Origin: DATCJY01 sp036562565 | GTDB taxonomy: Bacteria > Bacteroidota > Bacteroidia > Flavobacteriales_D > Sanyastnellaceae | DNA: 10,117 nucleotides | Reading direction: 5' to 3' | Assembly (NCBI GenBank): GCA_036562565.1 | Contig: DATCJY010000070.1 | Coordinates: forward strand, 1 to 10,117 | Shown here: piece after piece, positions 6,369 through 10,117 of the stretch | Position numbering within the stretch: position 1 is the first letter of the stretch | Layout of the letters: each line of letters begins with the position of its first letter | Translations under genes and position numbers: made by a program | The notes under the pieces: generated by a model | Seen by the model: the letters and a program-made list of their open reading frames with translations, nothing else | What the model was told of the DNA's origin: nothing | Databases searched by the model: none

Positions 6369-8288
6369 ATGAAATTGAAATATACTGTTCTGATTGTTTG
6401 GTTAGCTCTTTCAAGCACTTCTCTGTTCGCGCAAGAATATGAGACCGCTTTGCCCTATTCGCTGGAGCTCATGCAAAAAGCAGAACGCGAGAAAAACTTC
6501 AGGTCAAGAAACAATGGTGGCGAGCGCTCTTCATTGACTCTGCCGTTCTTCGATGATTTTTCACGCTACTCATTGCCCACCAATGACCCGAGCATTCCTG
6601 CGGAGTGGCAACGCTGGAGCGATAACAGTGTTTATATCAATGAGACGTTTGCTATCTCTCCGTTGACCATTGGGGTCGCCACCTTTGATGGCATGAAGAG
6701 CAATGGCCGTCCGTATGTGGATACAACGTATTTCCCCAATATCCACAATGTGAACCTTCCTTGGGGTGAGTGCGATTCTTTGACTTCGTTGCCAATCGAT
6801 TTGTCCGGCTATACTGCCGAGGACAATGTCTATCTGATGTTCCACTACCAGGCCGGGGGCTGGGGCAATAAACCCGAAACTTCAGCTTTGTTCAGTCAAG
6901 GTGATTCGCTTACCCTGGAGTTCTATACTCCACTCAACAATGGTCAATGGTTTCGCGTGTGGCAAACAGGCGCAACAGATAATACCGAGGAGTTCTTCCG
7001 TGTATTGATTCATATATCTGACCCAATTTACCTGCAAGACGGTTTCCGTTTCCGTTTCATTAATAAGGGAACGAAGATGGGAGCGGTGGATCACTGGCAT
7101 TTAGACTATGTCTATCTCTCCGATGACTTTAATGAAGCAACATTTGATTATGATGAGGTCGCTCAGCAATATCCCCTCAATACTTTGCTCAATTTTGATT
7201 ATACAGCCATGCCTTGGACACATTTCCTCGCCAATCCATCGCTGTATATGAAGAGCAACTTCAATTACTATCAGCGCAACTTAGGTCCTACAAAAAACAT
7301 TGTGACACGCTGGACAGTAAGTCATAACGGTTCCATCATCAAGACCGGTCAGAACTTGGTGGATGGACAAAGCAACGATCACCGCGAATTGGTGAAGAAT
7401 GTGTCCACTGAAAACTTCATCTTCAATTCATCCGATGAAGACATTTCTGAATTTGAAGTTTGTGTGTTTCATGATCCCACTGATGGCCAAGTATCCAATG
7501 ATACTACTTGTTTCACTCAGCGTTTCCATAACTACTACGCATACGATGATGGAACTGCCGAGCGTGCTTATGGATTGGAAAGTACAGGTGGAAAAGTAGC
7601 CGTGCGTTTCACTTCAGAGATTGCGGATACTTTGTATGGAGTGTACATGTATTATCTGCCTTTCATGTACCTAGCGGACAATCAATCTTTCTTCCTTCAG
7701 GTATGGGGGCAAGGAGCTGGTGTTCCGGGCGAGGTCATTTCTGAGAATTTTACTTTCTATGCTCCTGCATATGAAGAAGATGGTGAGCCAAATCAGTTTG
7801 CATTCTTCCGCCTCGATGAACCGATTGTTGTAGAAGGACAGTTCTACATCGGTTGGGTGCAGCAAAACAATGTTTCACTGAACATCGGTCTGGATAAGAA
7901 CACCAATGCCAACGCATCGAAACTCTTCTATCAATTGGGCGGAACTTCTACTTGGTACACAAGCTCCATTCAGGGTTCGCTCATGATGCGTCCTGTGTTC
8001 AAGTCCGGAATGCCTGATTGGATTAAAGTGGAGGAGGAAACTGTGCCTTTGGCTGCTATCTATCCCAATCCAACGCGCCATGAGTTGAATCTTCAACTGA
8101 CTCCTGACTACAACAATTATGTTGTGGAAGTGATGGACATCTCCGGAAGAAAAATGATGGCGGAGCAATTCAATAACACAGGTCACCACCAGCTCAACAC
8201 TTCCGGTTTGGCTGAAGGGGTATACTTGTTGCGCCTCACTGAAAGCCGATCAGGTAACGCCATGGTGAAGCGTTTTGTGGTAGAGTAA
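6369..8288 (+). CDS. Secreted T9SS type A sorting-domain protein, 639 aa
   Basis: The first 21 residues are a Sec signal peptide (MKLK, hydrophobic VLIVWLAL, SSTSLFA, likely cleaved before QEYE). The last 78 residues (562-639) are a type A T9SS C-terminal domain: YPNPTRHELNLQL at 565-577, VEVMDISGRKM, then LAEGVYLLRL and the basic end KRFVVE. The protein should therefore cross the outer membrane through the type IX system, after which the domain is removed and the product is surface-attached or released. The body (about 22-560) has no enzyme motif I recognise. It is aromatic- and Asp/Asn-rich with beta-strand character; PFFDDFSRYSLP and ITIGV-like/ATFDGMKSNGRPY blocks near the N-terminus and YDDGTAERAYGLE mid-protein look like jelly-roll or lectin-like modules, as in large Bacteroidota surface proteins. 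It sits 18 nt after the PASTA gene and ends 8 nt from convergent pabB. The secretion call is firm; function is unknown. Confidence 0.92.
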   Translation: MKLKYTVLIVWLALSSTSLFAQEYETALPYSLELMQKAEREKNFRSRNNGGERSSLTLPFFDDFSRYSLPTNDPSIPAEWQRWSDNSVYINETFAISPLTIGVATFDGMKSNGRPYVDTTYFPNIHNVNLPWGECDSLTSLPIDLSGYTAEDNVYLMFHYQAGGWGNKPETSALFSQGDSLTLEFYTPLNNGQWFRVWQTGATDNTEEFFRVLIHISDPIYLQDGFRFRFINKGTKMGAVDHWHLDYVYLSDDFNEATFDYDEVAQQYPLNTLLNFDYTAMPWTHFLANPSLYMKSNFNYYQRNLGPTKNIVTRWTVSHNGSIIKTGQNLVDGQSNDHRELVKNVSTENFIFNSSDEDISEFEVCVFHDPTDGQVSNDTTCFTQRFHNYYAYDDGTAERAYGLESTGGKVAVRFTSEIADTLYGVYMYYLPFMYLADNQSFFLQVWGQGAGVPGEVISENFTFYAPAYEEDGEPNQFAFFRLDEPIVVEGQFYIGWVQQNNVSLNIGLDKNTNANASKLFYQLGGTSTWYTSSIQGSLMMRPVFKSGMPDWIKVEEETVPLAAIYPNPTRHELNLQLTPDYNNYVVEVMDISGRKMMAEQFNNTGHHQLNTSGLAEGVYLLRLTESRSGNAMVKRFVVE

Positions 8289-8296
8289 TTCAAGTA

Positions 8297-9592
8297 TTAG
8301 AAAGAAAGGTTTTTACTCTCATGGAGCTTCCCATGAAGTGTTTTCATAATGGCCTCTGCTTTTAGCAGACACTCCTCATATTCTTTCTCAGGAACGCTGA
8401 GCATGGTTATGGCGCTTCCCACACTGCAACTGATATAGGGCTTAGCGGCATTGTAAACAATACTGCGTATCACGACATTGAAATCAAAATCACCTGATGG
8501 TGTGATATAGCCTACACTACCCGAATACAAACCTCTGCGAGAGTATTCGTATTCATCTATCAACTGCATTGCGCGAATTTTCGGAGCTCCGGTCATGCTG
8601 CCCATCGGGAAAGTATCCCGCAAGATTTGCGTGAAAGTTGTCCCTTCTTTGACTTCTCCGCTTACTGTTGAAATGAGATGATGTACGGTCTTGAAAGTAT
8701 ATACCCCAAATAATTCATCTACTCTCACTGTGCCGCGCTTGGCGGATTTGGATAAATCATTGCGCACCAGGTCTACTATCATCACGTTTTCAGAGCGTTC
8801 TTTTTCGCTGTGGTATAACGCATCTTTCAACGCTTGTTCTTCTGCATCTGTTTTGCCGCGCTTGATGGTTCCCTTGATGGGTTGCGAGATAATCCTACTT
8901 CCTGTCTTTTTAAGATAACGCTCGGGGGAAGCGCTGAGTAGATAGTGGTCCCCAAGCTGAAGGAACGATGAAAATGGCGCTTCAGTGAAAGTGTTCAATC
9001 GTTGCCATACAGCAAATGCATCGCTCAGGCTTTCTTCAGCATAAAACTCTTGGCAGTAATTGACTTCATAGATATCGCCTTCCTGAATATGCCTTTGCAA
9101 TTGAGTCACTGCCTGTAGATACTGCGCTCTATTGATGCGCGGTGCTAACCGGAGTGTGGTTGCATGCTGAGATGAATTGTTTGCTTCAGCCTTGTGAAAT
9201 AACTCTTTCAAAGCGATGCCTTTGAGTAGCTCGGTATCTCCTTTTAAAACTTCCATATGGGAGGTAGCGGGGAGGTAACGAATGACAAAGCGAGGCCTTA
9301 CAAAATGTATCAACGGGAAACCCGCGCGGTTAGGCTCTTTGCTGTCGAGGTCTTCAATACAGTTCTTGACATCGTAGGAGATAAATCCGAATTTCCAGTC
9401 AGAGGTTTTGTCCAACCACCTTTGAAAGTAATCCAGAGCATCATCTGACGATGTTTCCAGCACAAACTCATCTTCTTTCCCTAGTGCAATAAGGTGCTCT
9501 CCATCCACTCGGTGTGATGCGAGGATAAAAATGCTTTCCTGATGAAGATTATCCGGCAGCAGTGTTTGAAGTATGGATGGCGACTTTGACAC
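8297..9592 (-). CDS. pabB: Aminodeoxychorismate synthase component I (PabB-type chorismate-binding enzyme)
   Basis: A 431-aa cytoplasmic enzyme of the anthranilate/aminodeoxychorismate synthase component I family. It converts chorismate to 4-amino-4-deoxychorismate for p-aminobenzoate and folate synthesis, using ammonia from a PabA/TrpG glutaminase not encoded in this window. Key blocks: EGDIYEVNYCQ (171-181), PIKGT (238-242), ENVMIVDLVRNDLS (268-281), TFPMGSMTGAPKIRAM (327-342), RGLYSGSVGY (353-362), DFDFNVVIRS (368-377) and EKEYEECLLKAEA (402-414). Lys240 in PIKGT is the residue that separates aminodeoxychorismate synthases from TrpE, which has Ala there; no clear TrpE-type N-terminal tryptophan-binding motif is visible. 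The length fits Bacteroidota homologues. The start is GTG (complement of 9590-9592); an in-frame TGA 13 codons upstream, with no ATG between, supports it. It is divergent from mfd and convergent with the T9SS gene. Confidence 0.92.
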   Translation of the reverse strand: MSKSPSILQTLLPDNLHQESIFILASHRVDGEHLIALGKEDEFVLETSSDDALDYFQRWLDKTSDWKFGFISYDVKNCIEDLDSKEPNRAGFPLIHFVRPRFVIRYLPATSHMEVLKGDTELLKGIALKELFHKAEANNSSQHATTLRLAPRINRAQYLQAVTQLQRHIQEGDIYEVNYCQEFYAEESLSDAFAVWQRLNTFTEAPFSSFLQLGDHYLLSASPERYLKKTGSRIISQPIKGTIKRGKTDAEEQALKDALYHSEKERSENVMIVDLVRNDLSKSAKRGTVRVDELFGVYTFKTVHHLISTVSGEVKEGTTFTQILRDTFPMGSMTGAPKIRAMQLIDEYEYSRRGLYSGSVGYITPSGDFDFNVVIRSIVYNAAKPYISCSVGSAITMLSVPEKEYEECLLKAEAIMKTLHGKLHESKNLSF

Positions 9593-9623
9593 GCCACAAA
9601 CTTCTGTAAAACGTGTGGTGCTT

Positions 9624-9648
9624 CAAAATGTATTTGCGGAGCACAGTC
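9624..9648 (-). promoter_or_regulatory. Weak candidate promoter for pabB
   Basis: Reading the minus strand, TTGACT is followed about 12-15 nt later by TACATTTTG (complement of 9624-9632), which is one base longer than the TAnnTTTG consensus. Initiation would fall around 9617, about 25 nt before the pabB GTG. Neither spacing nor the -7 match is good, so this is only the best candidate in the gap. Confidence 0.2.
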
Positions 9649-9696
9649 AATACGCTTTTTCCGTTGGAAATAAGAAAGGATAAGCTTTTGTAACAA

Positions 9697-9725
9697 TTGC
9701 AGGCACAGGTGAATACTTACTTTTG
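9697..9725 (+). promoter_or_regulatory. Bacteroidota-type promoter driving mfd
   Basis: TACTTTTG at 9718-9725 is an exact TAnnTTTG -7 element, and TTG at 9697-9699 provides the -33 element with an 18-nt spacer, within the range usual for the Bacteroidota housekeeping sigma factor. Transcription should start near 9730-9732, giving an mfd leader of about 50 nt that contains the hairpin at 9743-9763. This is the best promoter in the window. Confidence 0.6.
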
Positions 9726-9734
9726 CACCCGAAT

Positions 9735-9763
9735 AAAAAACACCTCGCTGCGACCCAGCGGGG
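9735..9763. other. Hairpin in the mfd leader; terminator-like on the minus strand
   Basis: CCTCGCTG (9743-9750) can pair with CAGCGGGG (9756-9763) across the loop CGACC: eight pairs including one G-U in plus-strand RNA. Six A residues at 9735-9740 precede it, so the minus-strand transcript reads stem, TG, then TTTTTT, the form of an intrinsic terminator (with one C-A mismatch in that orientation). In the plus strand it lies 16 nt before the mfd ATG. An alternative stem, CGGG (9759-9762) with CCCG (9769-9772), would exclude the first one. Confidence 0.45.
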
Positions 9764-9779
9764 TTAAACCCGTTTATAG

Positions 9780-10117
9780 ATGTTCATTTCTGACTTGCTT
9801 GCTCGCTATGCCGGTAACATAAAAACACTGGCCATTGCGAATGAAATATCTCAACAAGGTGCAAAGATTCACGCCAAAGGTTTGGTGGGATCGGCTACGG
9901 CTTTCGTTGCAGCGGCTGTCATGCAAAGACAAAAAGGCAATCATGTGTTTGTATTGCCTGATAAAGAAGAAGCCGCCTATTTCCTCAATGACTTGGAGAA
10001 CATTCTGCAGAGCAAGAGCAACGAAGCTCAACCCGCTCCACAACCGGATGGCGGCCAATTGTATTTTTTTCCGCGCAGCGCCCGGGTGGCTTATGAAATA
10101 GAACAAACAGACAATGC
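9780..10117 (+). CDS. mfd: Transcription-repair coupling factor Mfd, N-terminal part (runs off the window)
   Basis: From the ATG at 9780 the frame stays open to the last base, giving 112 codons. The visible part shows IHAKGLVGSATAFVAAAVMQ (30-49), VFVLPDKEEAAYFLNDLE (56-73) and QLYFFPRSARVAYEIEQTDN (93-112). This is the conserved N-terminal UvrB-homology (UvrA-binding) region of Mfd in its Bacteroidota form. Mfd is a large cytoplasmic ATP-driven translocase that pushes stalled RNA polymerase off DNA lesions and recruits UvrA for transcription-coupled repair; its RNAP-binding and helicase domains would lie beyond the window. A TAG codon sits directly before the ATG in the same frame, so no longer N-terminus is possible. 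It is divergent from pabB with a 187-nt gap that holds its promoter and the leader hairpin. Confidence 0.92.
   Translation, partial: MFISDLLARYAGNIKTLAIANEISQQGAKIHAKGLVGSATAFVAAAVMQRQKGNHVFVLPDKEEAAYFLNDLENILQSKSNEAQPAPQPDGGQLYFFPRSARVAYEIEQTDN

Noticed and set aside
9481..9696. 71-codon minus-strand ORF over the pabB start, which could hint at a frameshifted N-terminal extension of pabB
   Set aside because: It runs in another frame through 110 nt of solid pabB coding sequence, has a Cys/His-rich composition unlike a real protein, and PabB already has a normal length from its GTG start.
9774..10106. Opposite-strand and alternative-frame ORFs over the mfd start
   Set aside because: The frame beginning at 9780 encodes unmistakable Mfd N-terminal motifs; the others are shadows.
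1..10117. Defence island, mobile element, CRISPR array, biosynthetic cluster or tRNA gene
   Set aside because: No transposase, integrase, direct-repeat array, cloverleaf or abrupt composition change was seen. The gene content is core chromosomal.

Overview
The window looks like an ordinary chromosomal stretch from a Bacteroidota bacterium. Three signals support this: a secreted protein with a C-terminal type IX secretion (T9SS type A) sorting domain, the clade-typical DUF4834 and YfhO proteins, and TAnnTTTG-type (Bacteroidota sigma) promoter motifs without clear Shine-Dalgarno sequences. Base composition is moderate and even, so I do not try to name a genus. I see no insertion sequence, prophage gene, CRISPR array, tRNA or rRNA.

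Layout, left to right. Positions 2-2331 (+): the 3' part of a SpoIIE/PP2C-type Ser/Thr phosphatase, tilS (tRNA-Ile lysidine synthetase) and a 96-aa unassigned protein. Positions 2328-5492 (-): a large YfhO-family membrane protein, preceded on the same strand by a DUF4834 protein and possibly by an overlapping 41-codon small ORF. Positions 5547-8288 (+): a membrane-anchored three-PASTA protein without a kinase domain, then a 639-aa T9SS cargo protein 18 nt downstream. Positions 8297-9592 (-): pabB-type aminodeoxychorismate synthase component I. Positions 9780-10117 (+): the N-terminal 112 codons of mfd, running off the window behind a good Bacteroidota promoter and a hairpin-bearing leader.

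The genes form short strand-alternating blocks. Two convergent junctions are extremely tight: the 96-aa gene and yfhO share a TTAA for both stop codons, and the T9SS gene and pabB are 8 nt apart. Functions are mixed housekeeping (tRNA modification, folate, transcription-coupled repair) and cell envelope (PASTA, T9SS cargo, YfhO). I do not see a convincing new multi-gene system. The points most worth a second look are the unannotated small ORF at 5367-5492, the mfd leader hairpin that also resembles a terminator on the opposite strand, the nested palindromes between the DUF4834 gene and yfhO, and the cysteine-rich third PASTA repeat.
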